Assembly (NCBI GenBank): GCA_001830425.1
Contig: MIAA01000039.1
Location: 48,185-93,985, forward strand
Source: Rhodospirillales bacterium RIFCSPLOWO2_02_FULL_58_16
GTDB taxonomy: Bacteria; Pseudomonadota; Alphaproteobacteria; Rhodospirillales; 2-02-FULL-58-16
DNA: 45,801 nucleotides
Direction: 5' to 3'
Part shown: positions 1-7,269 of the stretch, one piece after another
Layout of the letters: each line of letters begins with the position of its first letter
Numbering within the stretch: position 1 is the first letter of the stretch
Translations under genes and position numbers: made by a program
The notes under the pieces: generated by a model
Databases searched by the model: none
Seen by the model: only the letters and a program-made list of their open reading frames with translations
What the model was told of the DNA's origin: nothing

Positions 1-756
1 ATGGAGCGGTTCGTATGGCGGCCGCTGGAGGATCATACCGAGCGCAATATCCCCAACGTCGTTCGCGTCTTCGGGTCGGTGATTATCTACAGCTTTGCAT
101 CCTTCGGCGTCATCGCCTTTGTCTATGATCAGCAATTGACCAGCCTGCTGGCGTCAACCGGCCTTCTTGCCATGATTGTCGGTTTGGCCATCCAGTCCAA
201 CATCTCGAATATATTCTCGGGCATCGTCATCAACATGGAGCGTCCGTTCAATGTCGGCGACTGGATCAAGATCGCCGACATGGATGAAGGCAGGGTGGTG
301 GACATCACCTGGCGGACCACCAGGGTAAAAACCACCAACGGATACGTCATCAGCATACCGAACGGCCAGGTCTCGGAATCCCATATCCATAACTACAATT
401 CCTTTGATTGCATGCGTCTGGAACTTTCGATCTATCTTGACGCCTTTCATTCGCCGGCGCCGACGGCCAAGGTCATGGAGGCGGGACTGGCGGTCGTCGG
501 CGATATACTGGACGAGCCGGAGCGGAATGTTCGGTTTAATTCGATCGAATGGAACCACGGGAAGTGGATCGCCAAATACAATATTTCATTCTGGATCGAT
601 GATTACGGCATGCGCGAAGACATATCAGAAGACGTCATGGAGAAAATCCATGACGAATTGAGAAAGAACGGCATCGCGCCCGCGCAAATACAGGGAAGCG
701 AAGAACCGGGAAACAACATTCCGCGACAAATAAAGGGAACGAAGGGAGCAAGCTGA
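1..756 (+). CDS. MscS-family mechanosensitive channel (5' end probably outside window)
   Basis: Small-conductance mechanosensitive channel family, an inner-membrane pore that releases solutes on hypo-osmotic shock. Visible are hydrophobic stretches at about residues 25-75, ending in a pore-helix-like segment (LLAMIVGLAIQSNISNIFSG). The soluble beta domain follows (ERPFNVGDWIKI, then a GRVVDITWRTTRVKT segment and SIPNGQV). After it comes an alpha/beta C-terminal domain and a polar tail. The ORF opens with ATG at base 1, so this may be an internal Met and the true gene may begin upstream with more membrane helices. The stop overlaps the next start (TGATG at 754-758), so the downstream gene is probably translationally coupled. 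Family assignment is firm; gating, partner and full length are unknown. Confidence 0.85.
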   Translation: MERFVWRPLEDHTERNIPNVVRVFGSVIIYSFASFGVIAFVYDQQLTSLLASTGLLAMIVGLAIQSNISNIFSGIVINMERPFNVGDWIKIADMDEGRVVDITWRTTRVKTTNGYVISIPNGQVSESHIHNYNSFDCMRLELSIYLDAFHSPAPTAKVMEAGLAVVGDILDEPERNVRFNSIEWNHGKWIAKYNISFWIDDYGMREDISEDVMEKIHDELRKNGIAPAQIQGSEEPGNNIPRQIKGTKGAS

Positions 757-1235
757 TGAAATGCCGTGAACTGATCGACATGGAGAAGCGGCAATTGAAA
801 ATTGCCACTCGTGAATTGCTGGACGAATTCGACAGCCTCCAGGACGTGGCCAACAAGTGCCGCATGGGCGCGGCGCGACTTTCCCAGTTTCAGAATTTTG
901 ATGCGCCGGCATTCATGCCGATTGATGTTATCTTTATCCTGGAACGCGCCGTCGGCAAGCCCATTGTGACTTCGACCGTTTCCAAGATGCACGGCGCCTG
1001 TTGGTCCATGCCGAACGGCGACGCCGCCTCGGAAGTCATGGACCTGCCTGCGGCCATGGGGGAGTTGACGACGTTCATCAAGGCGGCGATGTTAAAGGAC
1101 AGCCCGGGCGGGATGAAATTCACGGAAACGGAAAAACGCAGGTATCACGAGCTGCGGGCGCACCTGGAAAAGGAGCTGCGGGAAGTGGATTTGGCTGTTG
1201 AAAACGATCAAAGTCTGCATTTCCCCGGCTTATGA
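756..1235 (+). CDS. Phage CII-like regulatory family protein
   Basis: 159-residue soluble protein. The central part (about residues 20-80) runs LLDEFDSLQDVANKCRMG ... FMPIDVIFILERAVGKPIVT. This resembles the CII-like regulatory family of prophages and proteobacterial chromosomes, in which a helix-turn-helix region precedes an 'FMP-DVI-LE' segment. The C-terminal part (about 85-159) is charged and helical. The start overlaps the channel gene's stop by one base, so the two are co-translated. No other phage gene is nearby, so this is a domesticated or general regulator rather than part of a prophage. The link to channel function is inference only. Confidence is moderate, as the family call rests on a short motif. 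Confidence 0.55.
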   Translation: MKCRELIDMEKRQLKIATRELLDEFDSLQDVANKCRMGAARLSQFQNFDAPAFMPIDVIFILERAVGKPIVTSTVSKMHGACWSMPNGDAASEVMDLPAAMGELTTFIKAAMLKDSPGGMKFTETEKRRYHELRAHLEKELREVDLAVENDQSLHFPGL

Positions 1236-1246
1236 ATTAACGCGCT

Positions 1247-1510
1247 TTATATCCTGGCCATATTGCTTTTTATGATTTGGGTGATTTTGACGGACAGTCG
1301 GTCTTCGGCCACCGTTACTTCGCCGCGAGCGATCAACTGATCATTGGCAAAAAGTTCGATGTCCTCGGTCACCATCCGGTCAAGCTGGACAACGGCGCCT
1401 CGGCCAAGCTTCAACAGTTGGCTCACCGGCATGAAGGCGGAACCCAAAACAGCGATAACGTCTATGGATACGCCGTATACCGCCCCTTGTTCTTCGCTTG
1501 CGTCAGCCAT
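1247..1510 (-). CDS. fliN: Flagellar motor switch protein FliN (short form)
   Basis: 87-residue protein that is essentially one SpoA (FliN C-terminal) domain: VLGSAFMPVSQLLKLGRGAV, then L-D-R-M-V-T-E-D-I-E-L-F-A-N, then ARGEVTVAEDRLSVKITQI. FliN lines the lower C-ring of the flagellar rotor and takes part in direction switching and export. The N-terminal extension seen in enterobacterial FliN is nearly absent, as in several alphaproteobacteria. The start is well supported: AAGGAGA lies five bases before the ATG at 1510. It sits alone, convergent with the preceding gene and with no fliM, fliG or fliF beside it, so the main flagellar operon lies elsewhere or this is a second FliN. Confidence 0.85.
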   Translation of the reverse strand: MADASEEQGAVYGVSIDVIAVLGSAFMPVSQLLKLGRGAVVQLDRMVTEDIELFANDQLIARGEVTVAEDRLSVKITQIIKSNMARI

Positions 1511-1540
1511 CGGCGTCTCCTTGATCCGAATGTTAACTCT

Positions 1541-1637
1541 TTCCCCTCCTTGCCAAGGAGGGGTCAGGGGAGGTTGCCGCCGATACCCCCTCCACCTCCC
1601 CCTTGAAGCAAGGGGGAGGATTCTTCAGAGTCATTAA
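1541..1637. repeat. GC-rich dispersed palindromic element, empty copy
   Basis: Two back-to-back palindromes: CCCCTCCTTGCCAAGGAGGGG-type at 1543-1563 and CCTCCCCCTTGAAGCAAGGG-type near 1593-1618. They are separated by GGTTGCCGCCGATAC and end in TTCAGAGTCATTA. The same modules recur at 2869-3352, 13721-13884, 37222-37541 and 45687-45712. It lies between divergent fliN and the MFS gene. No ORF inside it is convincing. Confidence 0.8.
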
Positions 1638-1677
1638 TATATCACGTTTTGATCAGTAGTTAAAAGCGGTACAAATC

Positions 1678-2859
1678 ATGTCGAGCATTTCCGAACGCCT
1701 GTCTCTTGGGTTCTCCTGCATCGGTCATTTGTATTCCCATTTATTCGCGCCCGTTTTTTATGTCGCCGCCCTGACGCTTGAGGGCGATCTGTCGCTAACT
1801 CATGGCCGGGTCGTGACTCTTGTCGTGGCCGGCAATTTGCTTTTCGGCGTGGCGGCGCCGCTGGCCGGATGGCTCGGCGACCGCTGGAGTTCCACCGGCA
1901 TGATGGGGCTGTTTTTTATCGGCGCCGGCCTGGGCATGGTGATGACCGGCTTTTCTTCTTCACCCTTTCAGATCGCCATGTGGCTGACGTTTACCGGGCT
2001 GTTCGCTTCTATCTACCATCCGGTAGGCATCGCTTTTTTGATACGAAATTCAGTCAACCGGGGGTTCATGCTCGGCGTCAACGGCGTATTCGGAGGCGTC
2101 GGTCCGGGTATAGCCGCGTTAAGCGCCGGCATGCTCATAGAGTTCTTTGACTGGCGGGCCGCTTTCATCGTTCCCGGCGCCGTCATTCTGCTGACGGGGG
2201 CGGCTTTTTACGTTCTTCTGGCCCGAGGGATTATTGTCGAGAGTAAAATTGACCGCCGGCAGGACCCACCGAAATCACGGCAGGAGATGGTGCGGGTCTT
2301 TCTTGTTTTGACGGTGACAATGTTATGCACAGGAGTCATTTATCAGGCGACCCAGCCGGCCATGCCCAAGCTCTTCCTTGAGCGCATGGGCGATCTCGCC
2401 GACGGCGGCGTCCTTGCCGCGTCAACGCTGGTGGCGGTCGTCTATCTATTCGCCGGCGTCATGCAGGTGGCGGCCGGAATAATGGCCGACAGATACCGTC
2501 TCAAGGTCATTTACATACTGACCTTTGTCCTTCAGGCGCCGCTTCTGTTTTTCGCCGCCGGCCTGAGCGGGACGGCGCTGGTCGTGGTCACGCTGGTCAT
2601 GGTTACGATCAACGTCGGCTCGCTGCCCGCTGAAAACAGTTTATTGGCCCGCTACGCTCCCGGCAAATGGCGGGGCCTGGCTTTCGGCATGAAATTCATC
2701 CTGGCCTTCGGCGTCAGCAGCATCGGAGTGATGATGGAAGGAGCGCTTTACGATATGACCGGCGGCTTTAACCGTCTGTTCGAGGCGCTTGCCGCCATTG
2801 CCGTGGTCGGCATCGCCGCCGGGCTACTTTTACCGGATGAGAGAGAGACCCCCGCCTAA
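1678..2859 (+). CDS. MFS transporter
   Basis: 393-residue major facilitator superfamily permease with about 12 hydrophobic helices and a central polar loop near residues 183-205 (ESKIDRRQDPPKSRQE). The motif-A-like loop between helices 2 and 3 reads GWLGDRWSSTGMM, and a second one (MADRYRLKVIY) follows helix 8, as expected from the two-fold family repeat. Pro and Gly residues in YHPVGIAFLIR resemble the fosmidomycin-resistance-type branch of the MFS, but the substrate cannot be told from sequence. The gene stands alone. No strong Shine-Dalgarno precedes the ATG at 1678. Dispersed palindromes lie on both sides. Confidence 0.85.
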   Translation: MSSISERLSLGFSCIGHLYSHLFAPVFYVAALTLEGDLSLTHGRVVTLVVAGNLLFGVAAPLAGWLGDRWSSTGMMGLFFIGAGLGMVMTGFSSSPFQIAMWLTFTGLFASIYHPVGIAFLIRNSVNRGFMLGVNGVFGGVGPGIAALSAGMLIEFFDWRAAFIVPGAVILLTGAAFYVLLARGIIVESKIDRRQDPPKSRQEMVRVFLVLTVTMLCTGVIYQATQPAMPKLFLERMGDLADGGVLAASTLVAVVYLFAGVMQVAAGIMADRYRLKVIYILTFVLQAPLLFFAAGLSGTALVVVTLVMVTINVGSLPAENSLLARYAPGKWRGLAFGMKFILAFGVSSIGVMMEGALYDMTGGFNRLFEALAAIAVVGIAAGLLLPDERETPA

Positions 2860-2868
2860 CGCTCGGCG

Positions 2869-3352
2869 ATGGATAATACCAGCGGCCATAAAGAGTGACT
2901 CTGAAAAATCCTCCCCTTACGAAGGGAGGTCAGGAGGGGTTTTGTTTTTACCTCCCGACGCATCGGCTGCAAGGAAACGCCGTTTTTAAATTTGATATCC
3001 GTGTTCATCGGTGTTTATCCGTGGCTTTCTCATTTTATACCAATTCGCTTTCTATAGATCAGCATTAGAAGACGAAGTAGTATAACTCACGCGAAGACGC
3101 TAAGACGCCAAGAAAGGCAAAATGAAGAATGGGTCTAAACTTTGCGCCTTTGCGTCTTGGCGTGAGATTGTTTTTGATATTAATTTATAGAAGACAAATT
3201 GATATTAGTCAGCCACGGATGCACACTGATAAACGCAGATAGTGATTACATAAAAGACGCTTTTTCAGCAACCTCCCCCTGCCCCCTCCTTGGTAAGGAG
3301 GGGAAAGCGCAGGGGCCGCCACGGGTCAGTAATTAAGGCCGATGGCATAAGC
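2869..3352. repeat. Concentric array of four nested inverted-repeat families
   Basis: No gene in this stretch; it is built of repeats. The outer arms (about 2872-2945 and 3262-3352) are the two halves of the GC-rich element (CCTCCCCTTACGAAGGGAGG; CCCTCCTTGGTAAGGAGGGG; GGGTCAGTAATTAAGGCC). Inside is a second inverted repeat (2995-3027 with 3209-3241; ATATCCGTGTTCATCGGTGT against a reverse-complement copy). Inside that is a third (about 3034-3056 with 3179-3204; ATACCAATTCGCTTTCTATA). At the core is a fourth (about 3088-3112 with 3150-3176; CACGCGAAGACGCTAAGACG). All share nearly the same centre. Confidence 0.8.
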
Positions 3353-3436
3353 AGTATGCACAGGATAAAAATGAGGGAAAAATCCTGAATATCCTGTCTA
3401 TCCATGTTTGAAATATTTGCCTCGAAAACAGCGCAA

Positions 3437-3652
3437 TCATCCGTCCTTGATGGACCCGAAGGCCTTTTCGTGGGCGTCGAAGGCGGCCTCCATCTTTTCA
3501 GTAGCTTCCCGGTGGTCCTGCATATCGCCGCCGATCTGGGTCAGCTCCAGTTCCAGAGCCTCCATCAATAACCGGGCGATCATCTTTTTTTGCTCATCGC
3601 AAGCTATCCTGTGAGCGGCTATGGTTGCATCGCTCAGGCGTCGGCTAAACAT
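3437..3652 (-). CDS. Small hypothetical protein
   Basis: 71-residue charged, Ala/Glu/Met-rich helical protein (for example KMIARLLMEALELELTQIGG and EKMEAAFDAHEKAFGSIKDG). There is no signal peptide or membrane segment. I do not recognise a family. The start is set at the ATG at 3652 because GAGGT lies six bases upstream; a TTG at 3685 would add 11 residues but has no good ribosome site. It lies between the nested palindrome array and ubiX on the opposite strand. It is plausibly real because it has a good ribosome site and balanced helical composition, but coding status is not proven. Confidence 0.5.
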   Translation of the reverse strand: MFSRRLSDATIAAHRIACDEQKKMIARLLMEALELELTQIGGDMQDHREATEKMEAAFDAHEKAFGSIKDG

Positions 3653-3812
3653 GGCGGACCTCGTTGTTTCAGTCGAAGATATCAATACGCATAACTATAC
3701 ACCGCTTCGCCGCCCCGGCCAAGGCAAAGCGCGACACAGGGTAGATTGCCGCCTTGTCTAAAACGGCGGAAGCGGTCATGATCGCGGCGCCTGTTAACGG
3801 TTTAGGGTCATC

Positions 3813-4373
3813 ATGAAGCCAATCATCGTCGGCATATCGGGGGCCAGCGGCGCGATTTACGGCGTCGAAACATTGAAGGCCCTTAACAGCCTGGGCTGTC
3901 CGGCCCATCTGGTGATCAGCGAGGCGGGAGCGCTTACCCTGGCCTATGAGACCGGGCTTGGCATAGACGAAGTGAACGCCCTGGCGACCAAGGTTTACAA
4001 CGTCAAGGACGTGGGCGCGGCCATCGCCGGCGGCTCTTTCCGCACGGCGGGGATGATTATCGCGCCGTGCTCCATCAAAACGCTGTCGGCCATCGCCAAT
4101 TCATACGCCGACAACCTGCTGGCCCGCGCCGCCGACGTTACCATTAAGGAAAGGCGTCCGCTGGTGCTGATGGTGCGCGAGACGCCGCTGCACCAGGGAC
4201 ATCTGGAACTGATGGCCAGGGCCGCCGGCCTCGGCGCCCTGATCATGCCTCCCGTGCCGGCTTTCTACGCCAAGCCCCAATCCATCGCCGATATCGTTCG
4301 CCACACCGTCGGCCGGGCGCTTGATCTCCTGGGCGTTGAAAATCGGATGACGGAACCTTGGCAGGGTATTTAA
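3813..4373 (+). CDS. ubiX: Flavin prenyltransferase UbiX
   Basis: 186-residue flavoprotein. It joins a dimethylallyl group to FMN to make prenylated FMN, the cofactor of UbiD-type decarboxylases, here probably for ubiquinone synthesis. The N-terminal FMN-binding motif GISGASGAIYG is at residues 8-18. IIAPCSIKTLSAIANSYADN (about 83-102) and RRPLVLMVRETPLHQGHLEL (about 115-134) are the conserved active-site segments. Length is normal. UbiD is not in the window, but ubiB and ubiE are 11-14 kb away. The 3' end overlaps the convergent binding-protein gene by four bases. The ribosome site before the ATG is weak. Confidence 0.95.
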   Translation: MKPIIVGISGASGAIYGVETLKALNSLGCPAHLVISEAGALTLAYETGLGIDEVNALATKVYNVKDVGAAIAGGSFRTAGMIIAPCSIKTLSAIANSYADNLLARAADVTIKERRPLVLMVRETPLHQGHLELMARAAGLGALIMPPVPAFYAKPQSIADIVRHTVGRALDLLGVENRMTEPWQGI

Positions 4374-5542
4374 GCGTTAACGAACCGGTCGCCGTATTCA
4401 GCGTGGGCGGCGGTGTGCCAAGGCTCCTCGACCGGCCACCACCACAGTTTTTCCATGGCGCTGCCCGGATAAGCCTCGACGGCCTTCTTCTTTTTTTTCT
4501 TGTCTCCCTGAAACGTGGCGGCGCCGGCGGCGCAGGATGAATAGCCGGTCATGTCGGCGAGCCGGGCGCCGTTCCTGGGCGAATATTGAAATTTCAGGAA
4601 TTCATAAGCCTGATCGATATTCCCGGCACCGACAGGAATGGAAAGACCGGCCAGCCAGCCGAGCGCTCCCTCCATCGGAGCCATGAAGGCAATGGGATCG
4701 CCCTTGCCCGCCAGTCTGGTCGGCGGGCCGTTCCAGGTCTGCCCCAGCACAACGCCGTTGTTCTTGAAACCGTTGATCTGGGATTCGGCGTCTTCCCAGA
4801 ACATCTTGACCCACGACTTGCGCTTCACCGCGAAGCCGATGATTTCGTCCCAGATGCGCCGCATGCTATCTTCGTCCTTGTAGCAATCCAGCATCCGGTT
4901 GGAAGGAACCTTATCGACGCGGTCCAGATAAAGCCCGAGGGCCAACAGCATGGGAATCGGGCTGCCCATGATCTTGCCCTTCATCTCGGGCGTCCACAGA
5001 TCGCCGTAGGTCAAATCTTTGGCGTCCCTGGACCACTTGTCGGTGCGCCACGCCAATCCCTCGGTTCCCCATACGAAGGGCAACAGATGGACCTTGCCGC
5101 CCCACATTCCCGCCGACAGGGCCATGTCGAACATTCGCAGGTCGATGCGGTCCACGGGAACCTTTTCCATGTCCCACGGCTGCAATAATCCGTGTGTTCT
5201 CCAATAGCCCATGCGCCTGGACAAAGGGCTGATCAGGTCGAAGCCATGGCCCTTGAATGCCTTGATTCTGTGGAAGAGTTCTTCGTCGGAACCGTAAAGT
5301 GTCTGTTTGATATTGATGCCCGTCGCCTTGGTGAAGGCGCCGGAAACGGAGTCAGGCAGAAAGTCCGACCACATCATAATTTTGAGTTCGCCGGAGGAGG
5401 AGAAGGCGTCCCTGACAATCCATGGCCCGACGCCGGCGATTGCGCCGGCGGCGACGGCCCCCTTCAGAAGGGTGCGTCGGGTAAATGTCCGCGCCGCCCT
5501 GACGGTCGCCTTGGTGGAAAGCCTGTGCCCGGAAACCTTCAT
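4370..5542 (-). CDS. Tat-exported polyamine-type ABC transporter substrate-binding protein
   Basis: 390 residues. The N-terminus carries a twin-arginine signal (TFTRRTLLKGAVAAGAIAG, about residues 20-40), so the folded protein goes to the periplasm through Tat. The mature part begins ELKIMMWSDFLPDSVSGAF and has the fold of PotD/spermidine-putrescine-type binding proteins (extracellular solute-binding family 1): GFDLISPLSR, LPFVWGTEGLAWRTDKW, TYGDLWTPEMKGKI and AYEFLKFQYSPRNGA. Polyamine or another small cationic ligand is an inference. No permease or ATPase gene is adjacent, so it is an orphan component. A run of six lysines (codons around 4488-4506, T8 on the + strand) near the C-terminus is unusual and could be slippage-prone. 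Confidence 0.85.
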   Translation of the reverse strand: MKVSGHRLSTKATVRAARTFTRRTLLKGAVAAGAIAGVGPWIVRDAFSSSGELKIMMWSDFLPDSVSGAFTKATGINIKQTLYGSDEELFHRIKAFKGHGFDLISPLSRRMGYWRTHGLLQPWDMEKVPVDRIDLRMFDMALSAGMWGGKVHLLPFVWGTEGLAWRTDKWSRDAKDLTYGDLWTPEMKGKIMGSPIPMLLALGLYLDRVDKVPSNRMLDCYKDEDSMRRIWDEIIGFAVKRKSWVKMFWEDAESQINGFKNNGVVLGQTWNGPPTRLAGKGDPIAFMAPMEGALGWLAGLSIPVGAGNIDQAYEFLKFQYSPRNGARLADMTGYSSCAAGAATFQGDKKKKKKAVEAYPGSAMEKLWWWPVEEPWHTAAHAEYGDRFVNA

Positions 5543-5612
5543 CTTCGCAGCCCTTTATGGGTCTTGCCGCCTAATTACTTCCGGTTCAAGTAAAATTCAA
5601 GTAAAAAAGGCT

Positions 5613-5636
5613 GAATTTAATGAGTTTTGGCCCTAA
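5613..5636 (-). repeat. Solo end of the ubiE/ubiB inverted-repeat element
   Basis: 24 bases, read on the minus strand as TTAGGGCCAAAACTCATT then AAATTC, identical over all 24 to the left terminus of the element at 17139-17419. It overlaps the last codons of the Sel1 gene, and its TTAGGG supplies that gene's TAG stop. No second full terminus was found nearby. Confidence 0.7.
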
Positions 5637-6457
5637 TTCTTCTCCGGCGTCCACGCCTTTACGCGCCCGGTGACTTCCTCAACCACGTTCGGGGGCAGTT
5701 TTTTAAGCAGGACATTACGGTTTTCCTCGGCGGTTTTGTCTCCCTGATCGGCGGCCAAGGTTATCCAGAACAATGCCTCGGCTTCGTTCTTTTCGACCCC
5801 GTCACCCTTGGCGTAACGATTTCCGGCGTAGTTCTGCGCCTTGGCGTAGCCCTGTTTGGCGGCTTTCAGGAACCACCGGGCGGCGGCCTCCTTGTCGACG
5901 GGACCGGCGATGCCGTCGCGGCTGATCTTGCCCATGTTGTACTGGGCCTTGTCAAAGCCCTGATTAGCGGCCATTTCGATCCACTTGCGGCCCAATGCTT
6001 CGTCCATTTTTACGCCGTGGGCGTGCAGATACATCTTGCCCAGCGAATACTGGGAACGGCTGAGACCAAGTTCGGCGGCGCGAGTCATCCATTCCAGGGC
6101 TTTTTTGTGCTCGTTCTCATCGCCGCTGCCGAACAGATAGCCGCCGGCCAGATTGTGCAGAGCCATGGGGAGGTTTTTCTCGGCGGCCTTGAGCCACCAT
6201 GTTTTGGCCGTCGCCTTGTCTTGTTCAACCCCGTGCCCCCGGTCGTACATGACGCCTATGTTGTACTGGGCGCGGGCGTCGCCGGAATCGGCGAGGGGCT
6301 TCCATATCTTCAATGCGGTCGTGAAATCGGTTTGCTGATAGGCGGCGTTGCCTTCCTCGAAGGTTCCGGCCCATGACGCGCCGACGCCGGCAAAGGTCAG
6401 AGCCAGAGTCAGGCACGCGGCATTCAGAAATTTCCGCTTGAAATTCAATTTTTTCAT
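5633..6457 (-). CDS. Secreted Sel1-repeat (TPR-like) protein
   Basis: 274 residues with a Sec signal peptide (Lys-rich start, hydrophobic LNAACLTLALTFAGVGASWA, cleavage near AWA-G). About six Sel1-like repeats of roughly 36 residues follow (for example ARAQYNIGVMYDRGHGV, SRSQYSLGKMYLHAHGV, AKAQNYAGNRYAKGDGV). Sel1 repeats form alpha-solenoids that mediate protein-protein contacts; this copy should act in the periplasm or at the envelope. The start has a strong site (GGGAGGGAGGA). It begins 14 bases after the mlaC stop, so both are probably co-transcribed. The TAG stop lies inside a repeat end shared with the ubiE/ubiB element, so the C-terminus may have been trimmed by that insertion. Confidence 0.85.
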   Translation of the reverse strand: MKKLNFKRKFLNAACLTLALTFAGVGASWAGTFEEGNAAYQQTDFTTALKIWKPLADSGDARAQYNIGVMYDRGHGVEQDKATAKTWWLKAAEKNLPMALHNLAGGYLFGSGDENEHKKALEWMTRAAELGLSRSQYSLGKMYLHAHGVKMDEALGRKWIEMAANQGFDKAQYNMGKISRDGIAGPVDKEAAARWFLKAAKQGYAKAQNYAGNRYAKGDGVEKNEAEALFWITLAADQGDKTAEENRNVLLKKLPPNVVEEVTGRVKAWTPEKN

Positions 6458-6471
6458 ATTCCTCCCTCCCC

Positions 6472-7092
6472 TTAACCGGCCATTGCCGGGAATTTGGAAT
6501 TACGCATTTTCAGCATCTCGATCAGACCATTGACACCTTGTCGATTAAGAAGGGACTCGAATTCACGTTTCTGGGTTATCAGCATGGAGATGCCCTCAAC
6601 GTCGATATCGACGATCTTGTACTGGTCATTGACCTTGCGTATGCGCCAGGCGCAGTTGACAGGCTTGCCGCCGTTCGGCTGGTTGATGCGGGTGCGGACG
6701 AAGATGTCCTTCTTTCCGCTATCGACGGCGTTGAGGACCTCAAATTCCTGGTCCTTGTAGCCGCCGAGACGGGTCGAATATGACCTCAGTGTCCACTCGC
6801 TGAACAGCGTTTGGTATTCGCTCTGCTGTTCCGCGCTCATCTTCTCCCAGTGGGCGCCGACCACATAGCGACCGATGGTATCCATGGCAAAGCCGGCGGA
6901 CAGCAAAGCGCGTAACCGGGCTTCGCGGGTTTCGAGCGGCTTTTTATCGTCACGCAGCACCATGATTGCCTGTTCAGCCAGACTGCGAACGAACAGCTCC
7001 GCCTCTTTCTCATCGGCGGCGGCCGGCGAAATCATGAATAAAACCGCCAGACAGGCCGGAGCCAAAGGCGTAAAGCGCTTAAAAAATTTCAC
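6472..7092 (-). CDS. mlaC: MlaC/Ttg2D-type phospholipid-binding periplasmic protein
   Basis: 206 residues if begun at the GTG at 7092, which has GGAGG five bases upstream. The longer TTG reading (7104) would place that ribosome site inside the gene. A signal peptide (FKRFTPLAPACLAVLFMI ... AAA) precedes a domain typical of the MlaC family: DTIGRYVVGAHWEKMSAEQQ, LFSEWTLRSYSTRLGGYKDQ, then VNCAWRIRKVNDQYKIVDID and EGISMLITQKREFESLL. MlaC ferries phospholipids across the periplasm between the MlaA outer-membrane site and the MlaFEDB complex. No mlaA, mlaD, mlaE or mlaF is in the window. The adjacent Sel1 gene may encode an envelope partner (inference). Confidence 0.88.
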   Translation of the reverse strand: MKFFKRFTPLAPACLAVLFMISPAAADEKEAELFVRSLAEQAIMVLRDDKKPLETREARLRALLSAGFAMDTIGRYVVGAHWEKMSAEQQSEYQTLFSEWTLRSYSTRLGGYKDQEFEVLNAVDSGKKDIFVRTRINQPNGGKPVNCAWRIRKVNDQYKIVDIDVEGISMLITQKREFESLLNRQGVNGLIEMLKMRNSKFPAMAG

Positions 7093-7181
7093 GGATACCT
7101 CCAATTTTTGTCCGGTCGGGCCGATAGCCCCCCATATGTCCCGCTTATAACATAATATGCCTTGGAGCGCATCAGGATTGA

Positions 7182-7210
7182 TTAGGTTTTTGGATTGCTT
7201 CTAATATAAT
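7182..7210 (+). promoter_or_regulatory. Candidate sigma-70 promoter for cheZ
   Basis: TTAGGT at 7182-7187, a 17-base spacer, then a perfect TATAAT at 7205-7210. It sits 50-60 bases upstream of cheZ in an AT-rich gap between divergent mlaC and cheZ. The -35 is only partly consensus. Confidence 0.45.
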
Positions 7211-7269
7211 AGGATGTATAAATCGGTGCGGATGTTCGGGTTTAATTTTAGCGGATGGAGATAAAGCTC

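Noticed and set aside
154-558. Long minus-strand ORF opposite the MscS gene
   Set aside because: Shadow of a clear family protein; composition is Arg/Asp-rich mirror sequence with no ribosome site or domain.
3085-3176. CRISPR-like or tandem repeat array
   Set aside because: The repeats are inverted and nested, not direct with regular spacers.
5627-6376. 249-codon plus-strand ORF opposite the Sel1 gene
   Set aside because: The minus strand has a signal peptide, Sel1 repeats and a strong ribosome site; the plus frame is a repeat-driven shadow.
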